Assembly (NCBI GenBank): GCA_000432175.1
Contig: HF989508.1
Span: 51,523-60,054, forward strand
Source of the DNA: Eubacterium sp. CAG:786
GTDB lineage: Bacteria; Bacillota; Clostridia; Oscillospirales; Ruminococcaceae
Reading direction: 5' to 3'
Length of the DNA stretch: 8,532 nucleotides
The notes under the pieces are model-generated. The model saw only the letters and a program-made list of their open reading frames with translations. It did not search any database and was not told the origin of the DNA. The position numbers and the translations under genes are program-made. Of this stretch, positions 1 to 6,075 are shown piece by piece (the stretch's first letter is position 1; the number at the start of each line of letters is the position of its first letter).

Positions 1-949
1 GCTGCTCCAGCCATGTTTTCAGCTTGCGCCTGCCCATGGCAGTGACTGTCTTATCCAGCACCCACAGCAGGGAACCGCGTTTTTCCTTGGTGCGCATGGT
101 TTCGGTGAGTTCAAGATTCCGTCTTGTCGTGAGGTTAAGCCCCATGAACTCCCCGTCGGAATGCACGGTCAGCGACACGAAGCGCTTCACCGTGGTCTTC
201 TGGGTTTCTCCGAAATACCGGAACATCGCGCACAGCGCCTTTTTTACCAGCGGCATTTCTGATATGCCGAGGTCTGCGCCGCTCTCGAACTGATCGGTTA
301 TCATGCTGAGGTCGGAAGCGTCGAACCTGTCCTCGTCAAGGAGCTCGCACAGGCAGCGTTTGAGCCTGTCGCGCACGAATTCGTGCACTTCCTTCATGTC
401 AAGGAACTTCTGATTTATCAGTATCTCCACCGGGCTGAAACGCGAAAGCTCCGATATCATCTCCTGCTGGAGATTTTTGCCTGATTTCTGGAACACATGC
501 ACCTCGCCCGTGGAAATATCAGCAAACGCCATTGCCGCGTTATTTCCCTCTTCGTCAGGACACACGCAGGCTATGTAGTTGTTGGTATCCTCGTTGAGCA
601 TGCTGGACTCTATAACAGTGCCAGCGGTAACAAGCCGGATAACATCGCGCTCCACAAGTCCCTTTGAGGCGGCAGGGTCGGTGAGCTGCTCGCATATTGC
701 GACCTTATAGCCCTTGTCTATCAGCCGCTTGATGTACATTTCGCAGCTGTGATATGGGACCCCGCACATCGGTGAACCCGCTCTGGAGGTCAGCGCAAGC
801 TCCAGCTCCCGGGACACATTCTCTGCGTCGTCAAAGAACATCTCATAGAAGTCCCCCAGCCGGAAGAATAAAATATAATCGCTGTACTTCTGCTTGATAT
901 CCAGATACTGTTTCAGCATCGGGGACAGCTTTTCGGTTTCCTGCGCCAT
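1..949 (-). CDS. mutS: DNA mismatch repair protein MutS (N-terminal 316 residues, cut by window edge)
   Basis: MutS recognises base mismatches and small loops and, with MutL, starts post-replicative mismatch repair in the cytoplasm. The visible part begins MAQETEKLSPMLKQYLDIK and holds the mismatch-binding domain with the Phe-X-Glu wedge as F34-Y35-E36 inside the RLGDFYEMFF stretch. CGVPYH and the ICEQLTDP segment typical of MutS domain I follow, then the connector domain and the start of the core/lever domain (TTRRNLEL, then GSLLWVLDKT near the edge). The ATPase domain lies outside the window, so intactness cannot be judged. The ATG is preceded by GGAGGT (957-962) at 7 nt. It is the third gene of the miaB-ylbF-mutS unit, 43 nt after the ylbF-family stop. 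The FYE motif and N-terminal mismatch domain exclude MutS2. Family assignment is very secure. Confidence 0.97.
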   Translation of the reverse strand, partial: MAQETEKLSPMLKQYLDIKQKYSDYILFFRLGDFYEMFFDDAENVSRELELALTSRAGSPMCGVPYHSCEMYIKRLIDKGYKVAICEQLTDPAASKGLVERDVIRLVTAGTVIESSMLNEDTNNYIACVCPDEEGNNAAMAFADISTGEVHVFQKSGKNLQQEMISELSRFSPVEILINQKFLDMKEVHEFVRDRLKRCLCELLDEDRFDASDLSMITDQFESGADLGISEMPLVKKALCAMFRYFGETQKTTVKRFVSLTVHSDGEFMGLNLTTRRNLELTETMRTKEKRGSLLWVLDKTVTAMGRRKLKTWLEQ

Positions 950-956
950 TTTTTGC

Positions 957-962
957 ACCTCC
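957..962 (-). promoter_or_regulatory. mutS ribosome binding site
   Basis: GGAGGT on the minus strand, 7 nt from the mutS ATG at 949. It fixes the start, and the 43-nt gap before mutS contains no terminator-like hairpin, so read-through from the ylbF-family gene is expected. Confidence 0.8.
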
Positions 963-992
963 AGGGTCAGTTCTGTTGAAAATTACGCGTTA

Positions 993-1409
993 TCAGCCGC
1001 AGCCGCCGCATGTTGCGCAGCTTCCCGTGCAGCCGCTGCTCTGGGTGGTCGGGCAGGTCATGGGGTCCGCGCCCTGGAGCGTAAGGGTGAGCACGGTGTT
1101 CACCTGGCTCATCAGGTCGTCCATTCCCTGCTTGGAAACCGTGAACAGCGCCATATTCTCGTTGGTCATTACCTTTTCATAGGCTTCCTGCATTTTGGCG
1201 TTGAGTTCCTGCAGCTTTTCCTTGTTCTGCTCCTCTTCGGGCTTGTTGTATTCCATTGCCGCATTCTGACGGATAAGGTTGAATTCGCCAATGAGGTTCT
1301 GCAGTTCAACGTCATCGTCATTTGCCTTCTTTGCCTTTGCGTACTCGATGTAGCGCTCGTCCTCCTGAATCGCCTTTCCGAGTTCTCTTACTGCCTGTAT
1401 TGCGTCCAT
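993..1409 (-). CDS. YlbF/YmcA (RicF/RicA) family protein with cysteine-rich tail
   Basis: A 138-residue soluble protein. Residues 1-112 are charged and predicted almost wholly helical (MDAIQAVRELGKAIQEDERY at the start, then Glu/Lys/Gln-rich helices), as in the Com_YlbF family. The last 20 residues form a Gly/Ser/Thr-rich tail with five cysteines at 119, 127, 131, 134 and 137 (C-x7-C-x3-C-x2-C-x2-C). In B. subtilis, YlbF and YmcA form a complex with YaaT that carries [4Fe-4S] clusters and affects sporulation, competence, biofilm formation and RNA processing. The C-terminal Cys cluster resembles the YlbF paralogue, whereas the position next to miaB and mutS is that of ymcA, so I give no symbol. 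The AAAGGAG site lies inside the last codons of miaB and only one base separates the miaB stop from this ATG, so translation is probably coupled. Metal binding is inferred from the tail and the family. Confidence 0.9.
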   Translation of the reverse strand: MDAIQAVRELGKAIQEDERYIEYAKAKKANDDDVELQNLIGEFNLIRQNAAMEYNKPEEEQNKEKLQELNAKMQEAYEKVMTNENMALFTVSKQGMDDLMSQVNTVLTLTLQGADPMTCPTTQSSGCTGSCATCGGCG

Positions 1410-1410
1410 T

Positions 1411-2817
1411 TCAGTTCTCCTTTACTAATTCGCCTATCAGCGCCCAGTTGAGCGCGTCTGTTATCTTCACATCGACAAAGCTGCCGATGAGCGACTTGTC
1501 CCCGTCGAAATCGACGATGATGTTCTGTATGCTCTTTCCGGTGAGGCAGCCGTCGCGCGTCCTGCCCGGACCCTCGCACAGCACTCGCAGAGTTCTGCCG
1601 ATGTAGTTGTGATAGGACGAGCACCCTATCTCCTGCTGCACCTCCAGCAGCTCGCGGAACCACTTTCCCTTCTCTTCCTGGGATATCGGGTCGGGCATTT
1701 CAGCTGCCTTGGTCCCCTTGCGCGGGCTGTAGATAAATGTGAACAGCGAGTCGTACTTCACCTCGCGGATAAGGCTCAGCGTTTCCTGGAAGTCCTCGTA
1801 GGTTTCCCCCGGGAAGCCAACGATTATATCCGACGTCAGAGCCACATCCGGAATGCGCTCCTTTGCGTAGTTTATAAGCTCCAGATAATGCTCCCGGGTG
1901 TAGCTGCGGTTCATCAGCTTCAGTATCCTGCTGCTGCCGGACTGCACCGGCAGGTGGAAATGCCGCGTCACCTTTTCGCATTCCGCGATGGTGTCGATGA
2001 GTTCGCGGGTAGCGTCCTTGGGGTGGCTGGACATGTAGCATATCTTGAATTCCCCGGGAATGGCGTTTATGCGGCGCAGCAGCTCGGGGAAGTTCACATC
2101 GGTGCCGCGCCCGTAGCTGTTGACGTTCTGACCCAGCAGCAGAAGTTCCTTGTACCCCTGCTCCACCAGGCAGCGTGCTTCACTGACTATCTCCTCCGGG
2201 TCGCGGGAACGTTCGCGCCCGCGGACATACGGCACTATGCAGTATGTACAGAAATTATTGCACCCGTACATTATCGGAATGCTCGCCTTTAACCCGCTCT
2301 CGCGCCGCAGCGGAAGCCCCTCAGCGATAACGCCGTCCATCTGCGGGATTGATATCTGCCGCTTATGAGTGGTCATAGCCTCGTAAACAAGCTGCGGCAG
2401 CGTGTGCAGAACGTGAGTTCCGAACACCATATCCACATACGGGAAGCTCTTTTTTATACGCTCCGTGATGTGTTCCTGCTGGACCATGCAGCCGCATACG
2501 CCGATAAGCATATCGGGCTTTTGCTTCTTGTTATGCTTGAGCGCGCCGAGATTTCCGAAAACGCGGTCCTCTGCATTCTCGCGGACTGCGCAGGTATTGA
2601 ACAGCACCAGGTCCGCGCCGTCAGCGGTGTTCGAAAAACCATAGCCCATATCCGCCAGCATGCCCTTTATCTTCTCGCCGTCGCTGACATTCTGCTGGCA
2701 GCCGAAGCTGTGGACATGCGCCACCGGAGGCTCCTCGCGGGCGCAGTTGAGCTCCCTGACCCTGCGCGCGAATTCCTTTTGCGCCGCTATTTCCGCGGCA
2801 GTAACTATTGTCGTCAT
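1411..2817 (-). CDS. miaB: tRNA-2-methylthio-N6-dimethylallyladenosine synthase MiaB
   Basis: MiaB is a radical-SAM methylthiotransferase that converts i6A37 to ms2i6A37 in tRNAs reading UNN codons. The 468-residue product has the expected order. The N-terminal MTTase domain has its auxiliary-cluster cysteines at C40 (FGCQQNVSD), C76 (NTCAVRENA) and C110 (GVCGCMVQQ). The radical SAM core carries CxxxCxxC as C186-C190-C193 (GCNNFCTYCIVPYVRGRERS), and a TRAM-like RNA-binding domain covers about residues 402-465. The strictly kept GRERSR segment after the cluster and HFHLPVQSGS favour MiaB over the MtaB and RimO relatives. The ATG at 2817 has AAGGA about 10 nt upstream and is the first gene after its own promoter. 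The stop overlaps the leader region of the ylbF-family gene, whose product may assist Fe-S enzymes such as this one (inference). All key cysteines are intact. Confidence 0.97.
   Translation of the reverse strand: MTTIVTAAEIAAQKEFARRVRELNCAREEPPVAHVHSFGCQQNVSDGEKIKGMLADMGYGFSNTADGADLVLFNTCAVRENAEDRVFGNLGALKHNKKQKPDMLIGVCGCMVQQEHITERIKKSFPYVDMVFGTHVLHTLPQLVYEAMTTHKRQISIPQMDGVIAEGLPLRRESGLKASIPIMYGCNNFCTYCIVPYVRGRERSRDPEEIVSEARCLVEQGYKELLLLGQNVNSYGRGTDVNFPELLRRINAIPGEFKICYMSSHPKDATRELIDTIAECEKVTRHFHLPVQSGSSRILKLMNRSYTREHYLELINYAKERIPDVALTSDIIVGFPGETYEDFQETLSLIREVKYDSLFTFIYSPRKGTKAAEMPDPISQEEKGKWFRELLEVQQEIGCSSYHNYIGRTLRVLCEGPGRTRDGCLTGKSIQNIIVDFDGDKSLIGSFVDVKITDALNWALIGELVKEN
1417..1423 (-). promoter_or_regulatory. 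Ribosome binding site of the ylbF-family gene, embedded in the miaB 3' end
   Basis: AAAGGAG spans the codons for Val-Lys-Glu at the MiaB C terminus and lies 7 nt from the ATG at 1409. Because the site sits inside translated miaB sequence, a ribosome finishing miaB exposes it and can reinitiate after one base. Confidence 0.85.
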
Positions 2818-2842
2818 TTATCTGTTTTCCTTCATTTATCTG
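2814..2842 (-). repeat. Pair of 11-bp direct repeats around the miaB start, with a 5-codon minigene
   Basis: CAGATAAATGA occurs twice on the minus strand, at 2832-2842 and 2814-2824, exactly 18 nt apart. The downstream copy contains the miaB ATG and the upstream copy contains another ATG at 2833-2835. That ATG opens a five-codon frame (Met-Lys-Glu-Asn-Arg-stop) whose TAA directly abuts the miaB ATG. The miaB Shine-Dalgarno sequence (AAGGAAAA, 2825-2831) lies between the copies. Whether it is translated is unknown; the upstream ATG has no clear ribosome binding site of its own. Confidence 0.6.
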
Positions 2843-2861
2843 CGTTTCTGCGTAAGATAGT

Positions 2862-2890
2862 ATTATATCATATTTTTCGCGAAAAATCAA
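2862..2890 (-). promoter_or_regulatory. Promoter of the miaB-ylbF-mutS unit
   Basis: A sigma-A-type promoter reading leftward. The -35 is TTGATT at 2885-2890, the spacer is 17 nt, and the -10 is TATAAT at 2862-2867, preceded by TGA, which makes an extended -10 (TGnTATAAT). Transcription should start near 2855, giving a leader of about 38 nt that contains the repeat pair. The -35 begins only 4 bp past the comF stop codon, and no terminator separates comF from miaB, so transcripts from prmA-recD2-comF could also enter miaB. Confidence 0.8.
2872..2887. promoter_or_regulatory. 16-bp perfect palindrome in the miaB promoter spacer (candidate operator)
   Basis: ATTTTTCGCGAAAAAT is a perfect dyad centred between 2879 and 2880. 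It covers the 3' half of the -35 hexamer and most of the spacer, a position where a bound protein would block RNA polymerase. The stem is AT-rich and lacks the GC stem plus T-tract of a terminator, so an operator or a structural promoter element is more likely. No regulator is identified. Confidence 0.45.
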
Positions 2891-2894
2891 GCCG

Positions 2895-3548
2895 TCACCG
2901 CTTCAAAGTCCTGGCAAATGATGCCGCTGACACGTTTATTGCGCCTGCGCCCCTGAGAAGTTCCGCGCACACCGAGAATGTCGCGCCGGTGGTGCACACA
3001 TCGTCGATCAGCAGTATCTTCTTACCTTTTATTTCGGTGTTTTCTGCAAGCCGGAACGAATTCCTCGCGTTTTCGAGCCGCTCCTCTGCGGTAAGATGTT
3101 TCTGTTCCTTTTTGCCGGGGACAGCGCCCAGAAGCCTGCGGAACGGTTTGCGTGCAATTTCCGCAACCATTCCCGCGATAAGCTCGCTCTGCGCATAGCC
3201 AAGCTGTTTGCGGCGTTCCCTGCTGCTTGGCACTCCTGTGATGATATCTGCCTGCTGTATGAGTTCGGCTGCATTCTCTGCAATAAGCACTGCGAATGCG
3301 TCTGCGGGATATCTGTAGTTTCCCTTTTTGAGCCGCAGCACCGCGGATCTCGCTCTGGCATTGTACGCGCAGACAGCCGTGAATCCGTCCACACCCGTGG
3401 GAATTTCCCCGGGGTCGTCAAGAAACTGCAGGTGCTCGTAACAGGTCTCGCACCAGAACTCCCTGACGCCGATGAGTTCATCGCAGAACGGACAGCGGTT
3501 CGGCAGAAAGAACGCAGCCGCCATGCGCCGGAATTCCCACGCCCTCAC
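2895..3548 (-). CDS. comF: ComF family protein (ComFC-like, zinc finger plus phosphoribosyltransferase domain)
   Basis: ComF/ComFC proteins take part in uptake or processing of transforming single-stranded DNA in Bacillus, Helicobacter and Haemophilus-type systems. Homologues are also common in bacteria not known to be competent. The 217-residue product has an N-terminal four-cysteine zinc finger (C19, C22, C33, C36) and a type I phosphoribosyltransferase fold. The PRPP-binding loop is at residues 178-190 (ILLIDDVCTTGAT). The family segment LGYAQSELIA lies at about 116-125 and HLTAEERLENARNSF at 151-165. The start is a GTG at 3548 that overlaps the recD2 stop by 4 bp (GTGA), with GAGGA about 9 nt upstream; an in-frame ATG at 3524 has no good ribosome binding site. 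The overlap implies translational coupling to recD2. Length is normal for the family. Its substrate is not known from the sequence. Confidence 0.93.
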   Translation of the reverse strand: MRAWEFRRMAAAFFLPNRCPFCDELIGVREFWCETCYEHLQFLDDPGEIPTGVDGFTAVCAYNARARSAVLRLKKGNYRYPADAFAVLIAENAAELIQQADIITGVPSSRERRKQLGYAQSELIAGMVAEIARKPFRRLLGAVPGKKEQKHLTAEERLENARNSFRLAENTEIKGKKILLIDDVCTTGATFSVCAELLRGAGAINVSAASFARTLKR

Positions 3549-5746
3549 TGGAACATATCCTCAAGCATAGGCTTCAGGCAGGAATATCGCAGCGTCCTGC
3601 GGTCGTTCTCCACCATGCTCTGTATCTTGGCGGCAGTGCCGATGATTATCAGAATGCTCTTTGCCCGCGTGACCGCGGTGTAAAGCAGGTTGCGGTAGGT
3701 GAGCCTGTCCATTCCATTTGGCAGCGGGATTATCACTGCCGGGTACTCGCTGCCCTGGCTCTTGTGGATAGTCACCGCATATGCATGTTCTATTTTCTTC
3801 ATCATGTCGCCGTCGTAGGTGGTCATTCTGCCGTCGAAATCAATATCCAGCTTGGAATTTACCTTATCCGCGCGGCGTATTATGCCGATATCCCCGTTGA
3901 ATATTCCGTGGGAAAGTTCCGCGCCCCTGCGCCATTCCGCGTCGTAGTCGTTCTTAGTCTGCATTATCTTGTCGCCGGTGCGGAAAAGCGTGCTGCCGTA
4001 CTTCACCTCGGGGTGGTTCTTTGCAGGGGGATTGAGCGCCAGCTGCAGTTCCTTGTTGATGTTCTGGGTGCCGACGATGCCTATTCTCGACGGGCAGAGA
4101 ACCTGAATATCCTCCAGCGGGGAATATCCGTACGTGTTCGGAAGCCGCGTCTTGCACAGTTCGATCACCAGCCGCAGCGTTTCTTCCTCCGATTGCGTGG
4201 GCATAAAGAAGAAGTCGTTTTTGCGGTCGTTAAGCACGGGCATTTCACCCCGCACGATCCTGTGCGCATTGGTCACGATAAGGCTCTGCGCCGCCTGACG
4301 GAATATCTCTTTCAGCTCTATCGTGGGCACTCTTCCACCCGCGATAAGGTCGCGCAGGACGTTACCCGCACCGACTGACGGAAGCTGATTGCTGTCGCCC
4401 ACCATTATGAGCCGCGTTCTCGGGCGCACCGCATGCAGCAGCGACTCCATGAGAAGCGTGTCCACCATTGACATCTCGTCAATTATCAGCACATCGCAGG
4501 CGAGCGGGTTTTCCTCCTTGCGCTTGAAGGAATGCGACGATGTTGCAAAGTCCACTTCAAGCAGCCGGTGTATAGTCTGCGCAGGCGCCCCGGTAAGGTC
4601 TGCCATGCGCTTGGCAGCGCGCCCCGTGGGGGCTGCGAGTTTCATTTTGAGCTTGCGCTGACGGCACAGCGAAATTACCGCGTTGAGCGTGGTCGTCTTA
4701 CCGGTACCGGGTCCACCGGTCAGAATGAACACGTGATTATTCATGCAGCCGCTTATTGCCTCGCGCTGCAGCTTTTCATACTGTATCCCCTGTTCCCACT
4801 CGATACCCGCTATCTCTTCGGAATAGTCAACGTCGCCGCAGTCGTTGCGCTTTATCATTTCGGCAAGCTTTTCAGCTATGTAGCATTCCGCGCGGTAATA
4901 TTCCGTCAGGAACACGAACTTTTCATCATACTTGTCGCAGCGCACTATTTCGCACCTCTGCTCGGCAAGCATAAGCCCGTCCCAGTACTGCTTCTCAGTG
5001 ATGTTAAGCTCATATGTGACGTTATCAGAAAGGTCGTTTTCGCGTACGCAGGTGTGCCCGTTATTCGCATTCGTGCGCAGGCACCAGATTATTCCCGCAA
5101 GGACGCGCTCTTCGCTGTCCATCGGGTGGTCCATCGCGCGGGCAAGCCGGTCTGCCTCGCGGAAAGGCAGGTCTATGCCCACTCCGCACAGGCACCACGG
5201 GTTGTCCTCCACTGCCTGTATCGTGTGGAGTTCGTATTTTTTCCATGCCGCAGCCACCACAGAGGCGTTCAGGCTGTATCGCGCGAAGTACGTTACCGCC
5301 TTGCGCAGTCCCGCTATCCTGCGGAAATCCTCGCCTATTTTCACGGCGCTCTCGGCGCTTATTCCCTTTATTGAGGAAAGCTGCCCAGGGTCGTTCTCTA
5401 TAACTTCAAGCGCCCTGCTGCCGAATGCGGTAACGATGCGCTTTGCCATTGCAGGACCTATCCCCGCGATAACGCCGGAGCCGAGGAACTTCCGCACGGC
5501 GCTCTCAGTGTTAGGCAGGCTTCTCTCGCACACCTCTGCCTTGAACTGCCTGCCATACTTCGGGGAATTGATGTACTCACCGAGCAGGGTAAGCCCCTCG
5601 CCTTCGCGCACGTCGCCAAGCATGCCGACTACCGTCACCAGTTCCCCGTTGCAGTCGAGGTCGGCGACGGTATAGCCGTTATCTTCGTTTGAATAAACCA
5701 CGCCCTCAACCGTTCCGGAAAGGGTCAGTGCCGTTTCGTTGTCCAA
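3545..5746 (-). CDS. recD2: ATP-dependent DNA helicase RecD2 (RecD/TraA type, SF1B)
   Basis: RecD2 is a 5'-3' single-strand-dependent DNA helicase of bacteria without RecBC, linked to replication fork progress, recombination and repair. The 733-residue protein begins with an OB-like domain (about 8-72) and then helix-hairpin-helix elements (IAGIGPAMAKRI near 93, then SIKGIS near 125). The helicase core follows: Walker A GGPGTGKT at 344-351, Walker B IIDE at 421-424, motif III GDSNQLPSVGAG at 450-461, FNGDIG at 616-621, and motifs V/VI in the C-terminal HKSQGSEYPAV (661-671) and LLYTAVTRAK (687-696). The start is a TTG at 5746. The frame is closed by a stop at 5765-5767, and the next Met is inside the OB domain. 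GGTGAT overlaps the upstream gene's stop and sits very close to the TTG. Length falls between the Deinococcus and Bacillus proteins. All motifs are intact. Confidence 0.96.
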   Translation of the reverse strand: MDNETALTLSGTVEGVVYSNEDNGYTVADLDCNGELVTVVGMLGDVREGEGLTLLGEYINSPKYGRQFKAEVCERSLPNTESAVRKFLGSGVIAGIGPAMAKRIVTAFGSRALEVIENDPGQLSSIKGISAESAVKIGEDFRRIAGLRKAVTYFARYSLNASVVAAAWKKYELHTIQAVEDNPWCLCGVGIDLPFREADRLARAMDHPMDSEERVLAGIIWCLRTNANNGHTCVRENDLSDNVTYELNITEKQYWDGLMLAEQRCEIVRCDKYDEKFVFLTEYYRAECYIAEKLAEMIKRNDCGDVDYSEEIAGIEWEQGIQYEKLQREAISGCMNNHVFILTGGPGTGKTTTLNAVISLCRQRKLKMKLAAPTGRAAKRMADLTGAPAQTIHRLLEVDFATSSHSFKRKEENPLACDVLIIDEMSMVDTLLMESLLHAVRPRTRLIMVGDSNQLPSVGAGNVLRDLIAGGRVPTIELKEIFRQAAQSLIVTNAHRIVRGEMPVLNDRKNDFFFMPTQSEEETLRLVIELCKTRLPNTYGYSPLEDIQVLCPSRIGIVGTQNINKELQLALNPPAKNHPEVKYGSTLFRTGDKIMQTKNDYDAEWRRGAELSHGIFNGDIGIIRRADKVNSKLDIDFDGRMTTYDGDMMKKIEHAYAVTIHKSQGSEYPAVIIPLPNGMDRLTYRNLLYTAVTRAKSILIIIGTAAKIQSMVENDRRTLRYSCLKPMLEDMFQ

Positions 5747-5749
5747 ATA

Positions 5750-5755
5750 ATCACC
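5750..5755 (-). promoter_or_regulatory. Weak ribosome binding site for the TTG start of recD2
   Basis: GGTGAT, complementary to the 3' end of 16S rRNA, overlaps the TGA stop of the upstream membrane-protein gene and lies 3 nt from the TTG at 5746. The tight spacing and weak start suggest that recD2 is translated mainly by ribosomes arriving from the upstream gene, keeping its level low. Confidence 0.45.
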
Positions 5756-6029
5756 GCTCTGTCTTTACAAAAAATACATTGCCATACTTTTCCGCGAGCC
5801 GCTGCGCTTCCTCATCGTATTCGTTACCGGCAGAAAGGACCACGACCCTTGCCACCAGGGGACTTCTGCGCATGTGCTCGACAAATCCGCCGATATCCTC
5901 GCCGCTGCGGACATACACGTCGTGCCGGTGCAGACCGCGCGAAAGCAGCGCGCAGACCGCGGTCTTAATCAGCATCGTCAGCCCGAATATCGAAAGGAAC
6001 ATCAGCGAAAAAACGTACAGGAACTCCAT
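5751..6029 (-). CDS. Small single-span membrane protein of unknown function
   Basis: A 92-residue protein I cannot assign to a named family. Residues about 3-29 are strongly hydrophobic (MEFLYVFSLMFLSIFGLTML, then IKTAVCALL) and form one membrane segment or uncleaved anchor. Residues 30-92 are hydrophilic with an alternating beta-alpha-beta look: HDVYV, an acidic/amphipathic helix, ARVVVLSAG, a helix rich in Glu/Arg/Lys, and NVFFV. That pattern recalls the start of a small Rossmann-like fold and is similar in style to short clostridial membrane proteins of unknown role (inference). The ATG at 6029 is chosen because AGGAGG (6039-6044) lies 9 nt upstream; a TTG at 6035 would be only 3 nt away. 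It lies 46 nt after prmA and 4 nt before recD2, with a strong ribosome binding site, so it is very likely a real expressed gene. Confidence 0.75.
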   Translation of the reverse strand: MEFLYVFSLMFLSIFGLTMLIKTAVCALLSRGLHRHDVYVRSGEDIGGFVEHMRRSPLVARVVVLSAGNEYDEEAQRLAEKYGNVFFVKTER

Positions 6030-6035
6030 AAACAA

Positions 6036-6048
6036 CCGCCTCCTGCGG
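6036..6048 (-). promoter_or_regulatory. Ribosome binding site in a small GC hairpin upstream of the membrane-protein gene
   Basis: CCGC-AGGAG-GCGG on the minus strand: a 4-bp GC stem with most of the Shine-Dalgarno sequence (AGGAGG, 6039-6044) in the loop. The site decides the ATG at 6029. The hairpin is short and its effect on translation is uncertain. Confidence 0.45.
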
Positions 6049-6075
6049 CAGTATATGCAGTTCCCGGTGAATGCG

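Noticed and set aside
1..949. MutS2-type protein as an alternative to MutS
   Set aside because: The N-terminal mismatch-binding domain with F34-Y35-E36 is present, and MutS2 lacks it.
1609..2292. A 227-codon plus-strand frame inside miaB
   Set aside because: It is the antisense shadow of the MiaB radical SAM region.
2872..2887. The TTTTTCGCGAAAAA dyad as a comF terminator
   Set aside because: The stem is AT-rich, no T-tract follows, and it lies between good -35 and -10 boxes, so a promoter or operator role fits better.
2365..3198. A 277-codon plus-strand frame crossing the comF-miaB gap
   Set aside because: It overlaps two well-supported genes on the other strand and the miaB promoter, and its protein has no family features.
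4532..5374. A 280-codon open frame on the plus strand inside recD2
   Set aside because: It is antisense to intact helicase motifs, has no ribosome binding site or known domain, and its composition is a mirror of recD2 codons.
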